Source: Verrucomicrobiaceae bacterium (lineage in GTDB: Bacteria; Verrucomicrobiota; Verrucomicrobiia; Verrucomicrobiales; Verrucomicrobiaceae). Taken from it: a DNA stretch of 64,000 bases. A program made the translations under genes and the position numbers. Below the pieces are notes generated by a model. The model did no database searches and had not been told where the DNA came from. It saw nothing but the letters and a program-made list of their open reading frames with translations. The DNA lies in assembly GCA_016795365.1 (NCBI GenBank), contig JAEUHN010000047.1, forward strand, positions 186,001 through 250,000. The letters run 5' to 3'. Positions 25,064 through 33,773 of this stretch are shown here, one piece after another (the stretch's first letter is position 1; each line of letters begins with the position of its first letter).

Positions 25064-26565
25064 TCGTAAGTGGTAAACTTCTTCGGATCAAAAGCCTCGC
25101 GCACGGCTTCGCCCACGAAGGTCACGAGGACGAGAGTCACACCCATGGCAGCGAAGGCACTGCTGACGATCCAGGGGTAAGCGAAGTTATCCACGCCCTC
25201 GTGCAGCAGACGACCCCAGCTCGGCACATCCGGTGGCAGACCAAATCCAAGGAAGTCCAGCGAGGCGAGCGCGGTGATGACACCAGCGACTTCGAAGGGT
25301 GCAAGCGTGACGAGAATCGCGATCACGTTCGGCAGCACGTGATGGAAGATGATGCGCGGCGTGCTGGCACCGAGCAGTCGGGCGGCGGCCACGTAGTCCC
25401 GTTCCTTCTCTTTGAAGGTGGCGGTGCGGAGATACATCGTCGTGCTCATCCAGCCGAACACCGCGAGGATCATCACCAGCACTCCGAGCGTGGGACTGAT
25501 CAAGGCGCTGATAATCATCACGATGAAAAGGAAAGGCAGCACCGACCAGATCTCGATCAAGCGCTGGCCCACCAAGTCCACCCAGCCACCGAAGTAGCCA
25601 AGGGTGCCGCCGATCAAGACGCCCGCGAGGAAGACCACGGCGACGAAGAGCACCGCAGCGATCAAGGCCTGTTGCAAGCCACCGAAGAGCATCGCGAGCA
25701 CATCGTTGCCCGTGGTGTTGGTGCCGAGGTAATGCTTCTGCGAGACCGAAGGCGGCGCAGGCGGATACACCAGACGCTGCCACAAGCTGTTGCTTTGGGA
25801 CTCGAGCGCCGCTGCTTTGCCATCGGTGAAGTCGGTGTAAGTCACGCGCTGACCTTGCTTGAAGGAACCCTGCTCCACAGGCTCGCCCTTGTCGTTCCAT
25901 CCGCGGAAGTCGCCATGCTTCACGCCATCACGGAACTGAAACTCCTGACGTTTTTGCGCCGGATTACTGGCAAAGGAAACATACGCGGCTCCGCTGTAGG
26001 CGCGGCCATTGCGCAGCAGCTTCCCATCACGCATCTCCAGCGTCTCTATGATCGCGGGCGTATCCAGCGATGCAGCGAATGGCACCAGGGGCATGATCAC
26101 CCAATCACCTTTGCCTGCGGTGCGGCAGTCGGCTTGCAGTTGCCGATAGTCCGTCTCGGCATCGGTGGGCTGGCCGAAGGTCTTGCCAGGAATGACCTCA
26201 CTGACAAAGGGGAAGCTCCACTTGCCTCCGTAGCTCACCATCAGAGCACGCTTGCCAACGAGGAGACTGTCCAGCGATGCGATGCCTGTCAGCGCCAGCA
26301 GAATGAGGAAGGACACATAACCTCGACGGATGCGAGTGAAGCGCTGGAGCTTCTTTTGCGTCAGCGGCGAGATGTTCCAGTGCGCGCCGCCTTTGAGCAG
26401 CCACCACACACCGAGCGCCAGCAAGGCGAGGGCGAACACCCAGCCGACGCCATCGCCCGCGAGGTAGGGCAGCTTCAGCACGGGCACATGCAGCCCCGCC
26501 AGCCGCTGCGCCATGGCGAGCAGCGTGTAAGCGATGAGCGTGATGCCTGTGTTGCGTGGAGACAT
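25060..26565 (-). CDS. Peptide ABC transporter permease (YejE/OppC-like) with large periplasmic insert
   Basis: The 501-residue protein has an unusual N-terminal half: two or three hydrophobic segments in the first 110 residues, then about 150 polar residues before HYLGTNTTGNDVLAMLFGGL, where the OppC core begins. The core carries six predicted helices and the EAA motif DYVAAARLLGASTPRIIFHHVLPN. The insert includes about residues 208-245, KHGDFRGWNDKGEPVEQGSF, which resembles MORN_2 repeats. YejE also has an N-terminal extension, but I do not know a MORN-like segment there. The gene is coupled by ATGA to the binding protein and lies 3 bases after the OppB-like gene. Confidence 0.9.
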   Translation of the reverse strand: MSPRNTGITLIAYTLLAMAQRLAGLHVPVLKLPYLAGDGVGWVFALALLALGVWWLLKGGAHWNISPLTQKKLQRFTRIRRGYVSFLILLALTGIASLDSLLVGKRALMVSYGGKWSFPFVSEVIPGKTFGQPTDAETDYRQLQADCRTAGKGDWVIMPLVPFAASLDTPAIIETLEMRDGKLLRNGRAYSGAAYVSFASNPAQKRQEFQFRDGVKHGDFRGWNDKGEPVEQGSFKQGQRVTYTDFTDGKAAALESQSNSLWQRLVYPPAPPSVSQKHYLGTNTTGNDVLAMLFGGLQQALIAAVLFVAVVFLAGVLIGGTLGYFGGWVDLVGQRLIEIWSVLPFLFIVMIISALISPTLGVLVMILAVFGWMSTTMYLRTATFKEKERDYVAAARLLGASTPRIIFHHVLPNVIAILVTLAPFEVAGVITALASLDFLGFGLPPDVPSWGRLLHEGVDNFAYPWIVSSAFAAMGVTLVLVTFVGEAVREAFDPKKFTTYE

Positions 26566-26568
26566 GGA

Positions 26569-27825
26569 TCAGTTGAAGCGAACGCGTGGATCGGTGAGCG
26601 CGACCAGGTAGTCGGACAAGATATTGCCCAGCATGATGAGGACGACGTCCAGCGTGAGGATGCCCATCACGAGCGGGTAGTCACGATCAGTGATGCTCTG
26701 AATGGTGAGCAATCCGAAGCCATCGATGGTGAAGATGCGCTCGATGAGCAGCGAGCCCGCGACGAACACCGTGGTGATGCTGCCGAGTGTGGTGACGATG
26801 GGGATCAAGGAGTTCCGCAAGGCGTGTCCCAGCACCGCGTGCCGATAGCTGGAACCTTTCGCGATGGCCGTGCGCACGTAGTCGGCGGCGAGGTTGTCCA
26901 TCAGGTTGTTCTTCATCAGCATCGTTAGGAAGGCGAAGCTGCCGACCATGTAACAGGCCAGCGGCAGGATCGCATGATGCACGACATCCCAGATCTTCCC
27001 GAACACGCTCAGCGAGGCAAAGTTCTCGCTCGTGAATCCTTCCGTGGGGAACCACTCCATGCGGGCGGCGAGGAACACGACGAGCAAGCTGCCGAGCAGG
27101 AATCCAGGAATCGAGTAGCCGATGAAGATCAGCACCGAGGTCACATTGTCGATCACTGTGCGATGCTTGATCGCCTTCAGAATGCCCAGCGGAATGCACA
27201 CCACGTAAGCCATGAAGAAGGTGAGCAACCCGTAAAACAGAGACACCGGCATCTTGGACACCATCATGCCGAGCACCGGGAGATTGTAACTCGTGGACAG
27301 GCCGAAGTTGCCCTGAAGCAAGCCATTGAATTGCGGACGATACACCACCACGCGCTGCTTCTCAGGCTCGGTCCGCACTTTCCAGACCTTCAGCGCGTCG
27401 GCGTCGGGAGCTGTCAGCTTGCCATCTCGTGTGATCGTTGCCTGCGTGATCTTGTAGGCGTTGTTGGGCTTCCACTCCGCGCGCGGCAGCAGCATCTTCA
27501 GCGTCACATTGACCTCGTCCTTGCCTTCTTCGAACTTGATGAACATCGGCGTCTCCTCACGTCGCATGATGCCCAGCCAGACGGCATAGGCCGTGAGGTA
27601 AGGCTTGTCGAAGCCGTAGTAGGCAGCCATCTCATCCTTCTGCTCCTGGCTCAGCGAGCCGCCTGCATTCTTGCCGCCACCGCCGTGATCGCCCATCAGC
27701 GCGACCTGCATGGCACGCTCATAAGGTCCTCCCGGCGTGATGCGTGTGATGCCAAAGACGACCAGCGTCGCCCCGATCAAAGTCGGGATGATGAGCAGGA
27801 AGCGTCGGATGAAGTAGTCGCGCAT
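26569..27825 (-). CDS. Peptide ABC transporter permease (YejB/OppB-like)
   Basis: The 418-residue protein starts with the OppB-type N-terminus MRDYFIRRFLLIIPTLIGAT and RITPGGPYERAM, which is closest to YejB. A polar loop of about 130 residues (about 45-175) separates TM1 from the core; it includes LKMLLPRAEWKPNNAYKI. The core has the EAA-type motif DYVRTAIAKGSSYRHAVLGHALRN. With the OppC-like protein it forms the membrane channel for peptide import. It is the first gene of the operon 27825-20689. A spaced TTGAGA and TAATTT pair upstream on the minus strand is a weak promoter candidate. Confidence 0.93.
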   Translation of the reverse strand: MRDYFIRRFLLIIPTLIGATLVVFGITRITPGGPYERAMQVALMGDHGGGGKNAGGSLSQEQKDEMAAYYGFDKPYLTAYAVWLGIMRREETPMFIKFEEGKDEVNVTLKMLLPRAEWKPNNAYKITQATITRDGKLTAPDADALKVWKVRTEPEKQRVVVYRPQFNGLLQGNFGLSTSYNLPVLGMMVSKMPVSLFYGLLTFFMAYVVCIPLGILKAIKHRTVIDNVTSVLIFIGYSIPGFLLGSLLVVFLAARMEWFPTEGFTSENFASLSVFGKIWDVVHHAILPLACYMVGSFAFLTMLMKNNLMDNLAADYVRTAIAKGSSYRHAVLGHALRNSLIPIVTTLGSITTVFVAGSLLIERIFTIDGFGLLTIQSITDRDYPLVMGILTLDVVLIMLGNILSDYLVALTDPRVRFN

Positions 27826-27909
27826 GGAAGAGAGGGCACCAAAATTACGGCGAGTCTGTCGTGGCTCTCAACAGTTTGTGAAGCTTTTCAAAACAAATCT
27901 CGACGGGCG

Positions 27910-27938
27910 TTGACACAATCGACCGAGGGGTGGCTAAT
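27910..27938 (+). promoter_or_regulatory. Sigma-70-like promoter for the CAP-domain gene
   Basis: TTGACA at 27910-27915 is a perfect -35 box. GCTAAT at 27933-27938 matches the -10 consensus at four of six bases, with 17 bases between. The ATG at 27948 is 9 bases after the -10 box, so transcription should start only a few bases before it. That would give a very short or leaderless mRNA. Confidence 0.5.
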
Positions 27939-27947
27939 TTGCGAGCT

Positions 27948-30068
27948 ATGGCAATACGATTCAGCCCCCACGGGTCGCTTATCAAAGTGACAGCCCTGTT
28001 CACGCTTGCATTAACGCCTGGGGCATGGGCTTGGTTGCCGGGCACGAGCAGCCCGACGGCGGTGGATGGATTCTCGGTAAATGCGGCGGATCGTCGGGAT
28101 GTGCTAGCCTTCTACAACTGCATTTATACGGCCTCCGAAGGCTATGCCTCGAACATCGCCTGGACCGGCAATGTGGCGTCCACCATTCCAGGGACCACGT
28201 CGGCTGCCTTCAAAGATGATGTGCGCAGGCGGGTGAACTTCTTCCGCGCGTTGTGCGGCCTGCCAGCGGACATCACCTTTGATGCGACCAAGTCGTCGAA
28301 GGATCAGGAGGCGGCCTTGATGATGTCGGCCAACAACGCCCTCAGCCACACGCCGCCGCCCAGCTGGCTGGGTTACACTGCGAATGGTGCGGAAGCCGCA
28401 GGCGCCTCGAACATCGCGCTTGGCACGTTCGGCCCAGGATCGGTGAACGCCTACATGCGCGACGATGGCTCAAACAACACCGTCGTTGGTCATCGTCGCT
28501 GGATTCTTTATTCGCGCGCTCAGGAGATGGGCACGGGCGACATCCCGTTCAATGGCAGCTACAACGCCGCGAATGCACTCTGGGTCATCGGCAACTTTAA
28601 GGCCGCGCCGACGCCTGCGTTCACGACCTGGCCGAATGAGGGCTTCGTTCCGGCATCGCTGACGCCTGCCCGCTGGTCGCTCTCGTATCCAGGGGCAGAC
28701 TTTGGCTCGGCGACGGTGACGATGACACAGAATGGATCGAACGTGCCTCTGACCATCATTTCCAACTCGACAACAAATGTGGGTGACAACTCGATTGTTT
28801 GGGAACCCACGGGACTTCCTTCCTCCGTGACGAGTGATGTGCCTTACGTCGTGACCGTCTCCGGCATCGGCGGCGGTGGACCCACGAGCAAGACTTACAC
28901 CGTTACCTTGTTCAATCCTGACATCCTCGGCGACTCGATCACCATCGCTGGCACGAACACGCCATCGACCAGTGGTCAGGGCTACACCTTCAACAGCATT
29001 GCCCAGGCCGATTCGTATCAAGTGGAAGTCTCCACCGGCAGCACCGCCGCCTGGACGGAGGGTGCGGAGGACTCGCCTGCGCCACAGATCACCGAAGGCA
29101 TTTCAGCAGGCTACACATTGCGCCAGACTGGCCTCGTGCGCACGGGCTCCAAAGCCTTCCAGCTCACTTATCCCTCTGGCGTTTTCAGCGATCAAACCTT
29201 CACCGTCACGCGCAACGTCATTCCTGGGGCCACGAGCAATCTCCAGTTCTATGATCGCGCGCGATTCAGCGTGACGACGACCACCTTGGAAGCCCAGGTC
29301 TCGACCGACAATGGCTCGACCTGGACCACCGTCTCCACGCGCAATGGCGTCGGATTGAGCAGCGCCCTCTGGGATGCCAGCTGGATCAGTCGCAACGTCA
29401 GCCTCTCGGCTTATGCGGGGCTGCCGATTCAGGTTCGGTTCACCATGAAGGCCAACGGCGGTTCAGTGACTCAAGGTGCTTCGTCCAGCTTCGGTTTCTT
29501 CATCGACGACATCACCATCACCAACGCCACCCAACTCGTGAATACCACGACCACCATGCTCGCGGGATCGGCCACCTCGTTTAACCTCAATGCCACCACC
29601 GCAGGCAGCGCTCTGGTGAATGGCACGAGCTACTACCTGCGCGCCCGACCCAACGTCGGCTGTCGCTGGTTCGGCTTTGGTGCGCTCAAGACGGTGACCG
29701 CGCAGACACCGAGCGGCTATGCTGGTTGGGTGGCAAGTCAGTATCCAGGTGTCATAGGTGGCTTCACGGCCGATCATGAGAATGACGGCATCGCCAATGG
29801 CGCTGAGTATGCCTTTGGTTTGAATCCTACGGCGGCGAACAACCTCGCCATACTGCCGCAAGCAACGCTGGCTGGCAGCACGTTGACCTTCAGCTACACC
29901 GAGCCGCCATCGATCACGGGCATCACCTATGGTGCTGAGTGGTCGGAGAATCTCACGGTATGGAATCCGATCACCGACACGGGCAGCGGCACCTCGCATC
30001 TCTTCAGCGTCAGCACCACGGGCAAGACCAAGGTCTTCATCCGTCACAAGATCACGCAAAACCCATGA
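27948..30068 (+). CDS. Secreted CAP/SCP-domain protein with C-terminal verrucomicrobial domain
   Basis: The product has 706 residues from the ATG at 27948. A signal peptide (IKVTALFTLALTPGAWA) is followed by a CAP domain at about residues 45-205: RRVNFFRALCGLPADITFD, NNALSHTPPPSWLGY, NIALGTFG and VVGHRRWIL. CAP proteins are secreted and may bind lipids or act on the cell surface or host; bacterial functions are mostly unknown. Middle segments look like Ig/fibronectin-type beta domains. The C-terminus (ADHENDGIANGAEYAFGLNP) is a repeat-like tail often seen on exported proteins in this phylum. It overlaps a small lipoprotein gene by ATGA. Confidence 0.8.
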   Translation: MAIRFSPHGSLIKVTALFTLALTPGAWAWLPGTSSPTAVDGFSVNAADRRDVLAFYNCIYTASEGYASNIAWTGNVASTIPGTTSAAFKDDVRRRVNFFRALCGLPADITFDATKSSKDQEAALMMSANNALSHTPPPSWLGYTANGAEAAGASNIALGTFGPGSVNAYMRDDGSNNTVVGHRRWILYSRAQEMGTGDIPFNGSYNAANALWVIGNFKAAPTPAFTTWPNEGFVPASLTPARWSLSYPGADFGSATVTMTQNGSNVPLTIISNSTTNVGDNSIVWEPTGLPSSVTSDVPYVVTVSGIGGGGPTSKTYTVTLFNPDILGDSITIAGTNTPSTSGQGYTFNSIAQADSYQVEVSTGSTAAWTEGAEDSPAPQITEGISAGYTLRQTGLVRTGSKAFQLTYPSGVFSDQTFTVTRNVIPGATSNLQFYDRARFSVTTTTLEAQVSTDNGSTWTTVSTRNGVGLSSALWDASWISRNVSLSAYAGLPIQVRFTMKANGGSVTQGASSSFGFFIDDITITNATQLVNTTTTMLAGSATSFNLNATTAGSALVNGTSYYLRARPNVGCRWFGFGALKTVTAQTPSGYAGWVASQYPGVIGGFTADHENDGIANGAEYAFGLNPTAANNLAILPQATLAGSTLTFSYTEPPSITGITYGAEWSENLTVWNPITDTGSGTSHLFSVSTTGKTKVFIRHKITQNP

Positions 30069-30244
30069 GCACTCGTTTCAACTCCTGGCCTCTCATCGTG
30101 CTGAGCTGTGTGGCATTGTGCCAGTGCGGCAAGCCTGCTCCCGCACCGCCTGAGATCAAAGCGGTGGCCACGCCTCCGCCACCACCTCCTGAGGTGAAGC
30201 TCGGCGAGGCTCCACGCCTGCCGTTGGAGCCTCCAGCGAAGTAG
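30065..30244 (+). CDS. Small Pro-rich putative lipoprotein
   Basis: The 59-residue product starts in an ATGA overlap with the CAP gene. The N-terminus has a hydrophobic helix ending in VALCQCGK, a possible lipobox around the last Cys. The remainder is Pro-rich (PPPPPPEVKLGEAP) without a fold I recognise. Small Pro-rich lipoproteins often sit in the periplasm or span it toward the wall. The translational coupling suggests it works with the CAP protein. The convergent gene ends 8 bases later. Confidence 0.55.
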   Translation: MSTRFNSWPLIVLSCVALCQCGKPAPAPPEIKAVATPPPPPPEVKLGEAPRLPLEPPAK

Positions 30245-30252
30245 CGCCCCTG

Positions 30253-30954
30253 TCACTCCACGGGCTTGCGGTCGCGAGCCTGCACATCGTCGATCCACAG
30301 CTTCTTCCCCGCTCCCGCGAGGAAGACGAGTTTCGACTTTGACACGTCAAGCACGGTGGCCTTCGCCTTGATGACTTGGCCATCATTGATCGTCACCGTG
30401 ACATCGTTGCCATGGGCGATCACTTTCAGTGCGAGCCATTCTTGCGGTGGAGTCGTGAGCTTGGCTATGGCCAGCGATTCGGTGCGGTAGAAGGCTGGGT
30501 CGGCGAGCTGCTCGGGAGTCGGCTTCGGCATGGGCTGCCCGGTCTTTTTGGCAGAGGCTTTCGCCTTGGCTTGTTCCATCTTGGACGCAAGCGAGCCTCG
30601 ATCTTGCGCGATCGTGAGCCGGTCGCCACTCACCGCCACACGCAGCAGATGTGCCTGTCCACCGAAAGCCGAGTCGCCATCGATCAGCATTAGCGCATAC
30701 GATCCCGGCTCGCGCCTGAGCTTGAACGAAACCGACACATTCGTGGCCGGCAGCGGCGTGCTGATGCTGGGGCCATGATCATCGGTGGGATTGCAGTCGC
30801 CTTGCAACGCGCCGTCCACCACCGACCACGAACCTGGGCGTCCGCCCGGTGTCCATGACTTCGGCAGTGCCGGACCAGAGAAGTCTTCATGGACCAGATC
30901 GGATGCCGTGATGGACGATGTCAGGCTGAAGATGAGGAAGAAGATGGTGCGCAT
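30253..30954 (-). CDS. Secreted DUF1080-like/LamG-like protein
   Basis: The 233-residue product has a signal peptide (MRTIFFLIFSLTSSITA). The mature part reads HEDFSGPALPKSWTPGG and GSWSVVDGALQGDCNP, followed by SVSFKLRREPGSYALM and KLWIDDVQARD at the end. This is the jelly-roll pattern of the DUF1080/3-keto-disaccharide-hydrolase-like group. It may bind or act on saccharides outside the cytoplasm. A charged stretch, EQAKAKASAKKTGQPMPKP (about residues 126-144), is a probable loop. It is transcribed away from the DUF1800 gene at 31164 and converges on the lipoprotein gene. Confidence 0.75.
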   Translation of the reverse strand: MRTIFFLIFSLTSSITASDLVHEDFSGPALPKSWTPGGRPGSWSVVDGALQGDCNPTDDHGPSISTPLPATNVSVSFKLRREPGSYALMLIDGDSAFGGQAHLLRVAVSGDRLTIAQDRGSLASKMEQAKAKASAKKTGQPMPKPTPEQLADPAFYRTESLAIAKLTTPPQEWLALKVIAHGNDVTVTINDGQVIKAKATVLDVSKSKLVFLAGAGKKLWIDDVQARDRKPVE

Positions 30955-31051
30955 GATGGAGCGCTAAAGAACGGAATGGAGGGGAGCTTCGATCAGGCGA
31001 ATTTGTTCTTGCCGGATCCGATGGGGAAACCAGATGACAGGAGGCGATCAA

Positions 31052-31116
31052 GTGACGAGCTTAGCACCCGCTGGCGAGTCATTGTTCCCACACCGCAAGT
31101 CTGGGTGCCTCGTCAC
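31052..31116. promoter_or_regulatory. Nested inverted repeat between divergent genes (structured leader candidate)
   Basis: GTGACGAG (31052-31059) pairs perfectly with CTCGTCAC (31109-31116), and GCACCC (31064-31069) pairs perfectly with GGGTGC (31103-31108). A 4-base bulge (CTTA) lies on the 5' side and 33 bases form the apical part. The element ends 47 bases before the ATG at 31164. In RNA this would be a 14-bp stem. No T-run follows. I cannot match it to a known riboswitch class; a protein-binding DNA site is also possible. Confidence 0.4.
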
Positions 31117-31163
31117 GAATGAGCGGACAGGCTACGGTTTTTCAGCTCAGTCTCTTCATTGCC

Positions 31164-33755
31164 ATGAAAGCCTTCGTCGCACTCAGTCTTGTTATTGCGG
31201 TCACCGCGCAGGCGATCGATGCCAATTCGAATCAGCAAAGCGACATCTGGGAGATTCGCTACGCGGCGCAGAATCTGCCAGCGCTGACGGACTCCGATCA
31301 TGATGGGTTTTCCAATGCCCTGGAGAGCGTGGCGGGCACGAATCCTCTTGATGCTGCTTCGTTCCCATCGGTCGGAATGTCGGGTGGCCTCGCAGGCCAG
31401 GTGAATCTGCAATGGTCGAGCGAACGGGGGAAGAGCTATGCCATCTATGGCAGTCCGGATTTGAATCCAGCGAACTTCACCCTGATCGGCACACTCATGG
31501 GCGATGGCTCCGCCATCTCTGAAGCACTGGCGACGAACGGACAAAGCCGATGGTTCTTCCGATTGCAGGCGACTGACGTGGACAGTGATGGCGATGGCCT
31601 CAGCGATTGGGAAGAGGCGACGATTGGATTCAATCCACAGCTCGATCACAGTGACCGCGATGACACGGAAGACCTCACGCGGGTGCAAACCACGCTGAAC
31701 GCCACAAGCACCATCACCGTGGGGCTGGTGGATGGCGATATGCGCGAGGACTGGCCGGACAAGGGCGTGATTGCCATTCGTCGCAGCGGCGGGCTGAAGC
31801 CTCTGACGATCAATGTAACCTTTGGCGGCAGTGCGACGCGCAATGGCGACTACACAGCGAGCATCGCTGGCACGCAGGTGACGGTGCCCTTTGGTGCGCG
31901 TGAGACGTGGATTGAACTCACACCCATCAACGATGCGAGTGTGGAAGGCGTTGAGAACATCACTGTTAGCGTCGCGGCTGGGAGTGGTTACACGCTTGGT
32001 GGTATAACGAGCGCAACAGCAACGCTTGGCGATGCCTCGTCACTTCCATCGGCAAAAGAGGCGGCGCGCTTTTTGATTCAGGCGGCCTTTGGTCCTGATC
32101 AAGATGGCAGCGATGGTGACGGCATTCCGGAGAATGTGGAGGAGGTGATGGCGACGGGAATCGAGCCATGGATTGAAGATCAGTTCACCCGGCCCATTGG
32201 CTACATCCAGCCCTACACGACTTGGGCGCTGCAATACGGCAACGGCATCCAGCTCTACGGCAACTACAAGGAGCACTCGTGGTGGCGTCGCGCGATGGGC
32301 TCGCCCAAGCTGCGGCCCGACTCCGCCACGGACCAGCTGCCCGATCCATTGCGTCAGCGAGTGGCCTTTGCGCTGAGCGAAATCCTCGTCACCAGTGACC
32401 GGCCCGAGACGCTCGCCGTGGATTACGAGGGCATGGCGAACTACTACGACATCTTCGAGGAACACGCGTTTGGCAACTACCTCGACATCCTCAAGAAGGT
32501 CGCGATGCATCCGGTGATGGGCGTTTACCTGAGCCATCTGGGCAATCAAAAAGCGAACCCCGCGCTGAAGATTCACCCCGATGAAAACTTCGCGCGTGAG
32601 ATCATGCAGCTCTTCACGATCGGGCTCTGGGAACTGGAGACCAATGGAGTGCGCAAGCTCTACCAGTCTCCCCATCCCCATGCGGGCCAGCCCATTCCGA
32701 CATATAGCAATGCCGATATTACGGAACTGGCGCGCGTCTTCACCGGCCTGACCTGGTATGACAGCATCGGCTTCAATCCCAGCAACCTCACCAACGGTGA
32801 CCGGCTGCACCCGATGAAGATCTGGGATGCCTACCATGACTGCGATGCGAAGACGCTGCTTGGCGGCCTCGCACTCCCGGCTCGCACGCCCAGTGCTGGC
32901 AATACAGGCACCGCAGGCGCGCTCGACATTGATGCGGCGGTGACGAACCTCTTCAATCACCCGAATGTCGGCCCGTTCATCGCGCTGAGATTGATCCAGC
33001 GCTTCGTGACCTCGAATCCTAGTCACGCCTACATCGGACGTGTGGCGGCGAAGTTTAACAACAACGGCAGCAACGTGCGCGGCGACATGAAGGCCGTGAT
33101 CAAGCAGATCCTCATGGACCCTGAAGCCCGTGATCCAGCGATGATGGACTCGTCCACCTTTGGCAAGCTGCGCGAGCCATTCCTGCGCGTAGTGAATCTC
33201 GCGCGTGCCTACAATGCGGCCTCTACCTCCGGGCACTATCCACTGGATCAGTTCAATCTGGATCACCTGCAGGACCCGCAGAACTCACCGAGCGTATTCA
33301 ACTTCTTCCTGCCTGCGCACAGCCCGCCTGGACCCGTGACTCAGATGGGCCTTGTGGCACCCGAGTTCCAGATCCTCAACGCCAGCTCTGCCATCACCGG
33401 TGCGAACTACTTCCTGCAAGCCATTGGCGACAACAGCCTGCACCGCTGGGGCAGTGGCACCGCCGCCTACAACGTGCGGCTCAACCTTGATCCCGAACTC
33501 AGCCTCATCGTGCCCGCCGCTACCATCAACGAAGATGAGCCGAGCGTCTCTGGCTTGATGGATCTCGATGCCTTGATTCGTCGCTACGATCTCACGCTCA
33601 TGAGTGGCACGATGTCGCCACAGCTTTTCCAATGCATCCGCGAGTCCGTGGATCGCATCAAGCCGCCGGACTACAACTGGCAATGGCACCGAGAACGCCT
33701 ACGCCAGCTCATCACGTCCATCGTCACTTCCGCTGAGTTCAATGTGATGCGCTAA
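31164..33755 (+). CDS. Secreted DUF1800 protein with Calx-beta domain and calcium-binding repeats
   Basis: The 863-residue product is read from the ATG at 31164, which opens a signal peptide (MKAFVALSLVIAVTAQA). Thrombospondin-type-3-like calcium repeats follow (DSDHDGFSNALE, then DVDSDGDGLSDWEEA at about residue 137), then a Calx-beta domain about residues 190-290. From about residue 310 it is DUF1800: KEAARFLIQAAFGPD, RQRVAFALSEILVTSD, NENFAREIMQLF-like text (DENFAREIMQLFTIGLWEL) and NVGPFIALRLIQRFVTSNP. The family has no settled biochemical activity. The gene is followed after 18 bases by a DUF1501 gene, the usual partner. Confidence 0.9.
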   Translation: MKAFVALSLVIAVTAQAIDANSNQQSDIWEIRYAAQNLPALTDSDHDGFSNALESVAGTNPLDAASFPSVGMSGGLAGQVNLQWSSERGKSYAIYGSPDLNPANFTLIGTLMGDGSAISEALATNGQSRWFFRLQATDVDSDGDGLSDWEEATIGFNPQLDHSDRDDTEDLTRVQTTLNATSTITVGLVDGDMREDWPDKGVIAIRRSGGLKPLTINVTFGGSATRNGDYTASIAGTQVTVPFGARETWIELTPINDASVEGVENITVSVAAGSGYTLGGITSATATLGDASSLPSAKEAARFLIQAAFGPDQDGSDGDGIPENVEEVMATGIEPWIEDQFTRPIGYIQPYTTWALQYGNGIQLYGNYKEHSWWRRAMGSPKLRPDSATDQLPDPLRQRVAFALSEILVTSDRPETLAVDYEGMANYYDIFEEHAFGNYLDILKKVAMHPVMGVYLSHLGNQKANPALKIHPDENFAREIMQLFTIGLWELETNGVRKLYQSPHPHAGQPIPTYSNADITELARVFTGLTWYDSIGFNPSNLTNGDRLHPMKIWDAYHDCDAKTLLGGLALPARTPSAGNTGTAGALDIDAAVTNLFNHPNVGPFIALRLIQRFVTSNPSHAYIGRVAAKFNNNGSNVRGDMKAVIKQILMDPEARDPAMMDSSTFGKLREPFLRVVNLARAYNAASTSGHYPLDQFNLDHLQDPQNSPSVFNFFLPAHSPPGPVTQMGLVAPEFQILNASSAITGANYFLQAIGDNSLHRWGSGTAAYNVRLNLDPELSLIVPAATINEDEPSVSGLMDLDALIRRYDLTLMSGTMSPQLFQCIRESVDRIKPPDYNWQWHRERLRQLITSIVTSAEFNVMR

Positions 33756-33773
33756 CCCTTTTCTTCCATCGCC

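Noticed and set aside
24976-26928. 650-codon plus-strand open frame opposite the peptide permease genes
   Set aside because: Its product is a His/Glu/Arg-rich string without domains, and it lies antisense to two clear ABC transporter permeases.
31052-31116. Assignment of the nested stem to c-di-GMP-I (GEMM) riboswitches
   Set aside because: The CCGCAAGTCTGGG stretch recalls the GEMM 3' half, but the conserved 5' CACGCACAGGGCAAACC-type half is absent.
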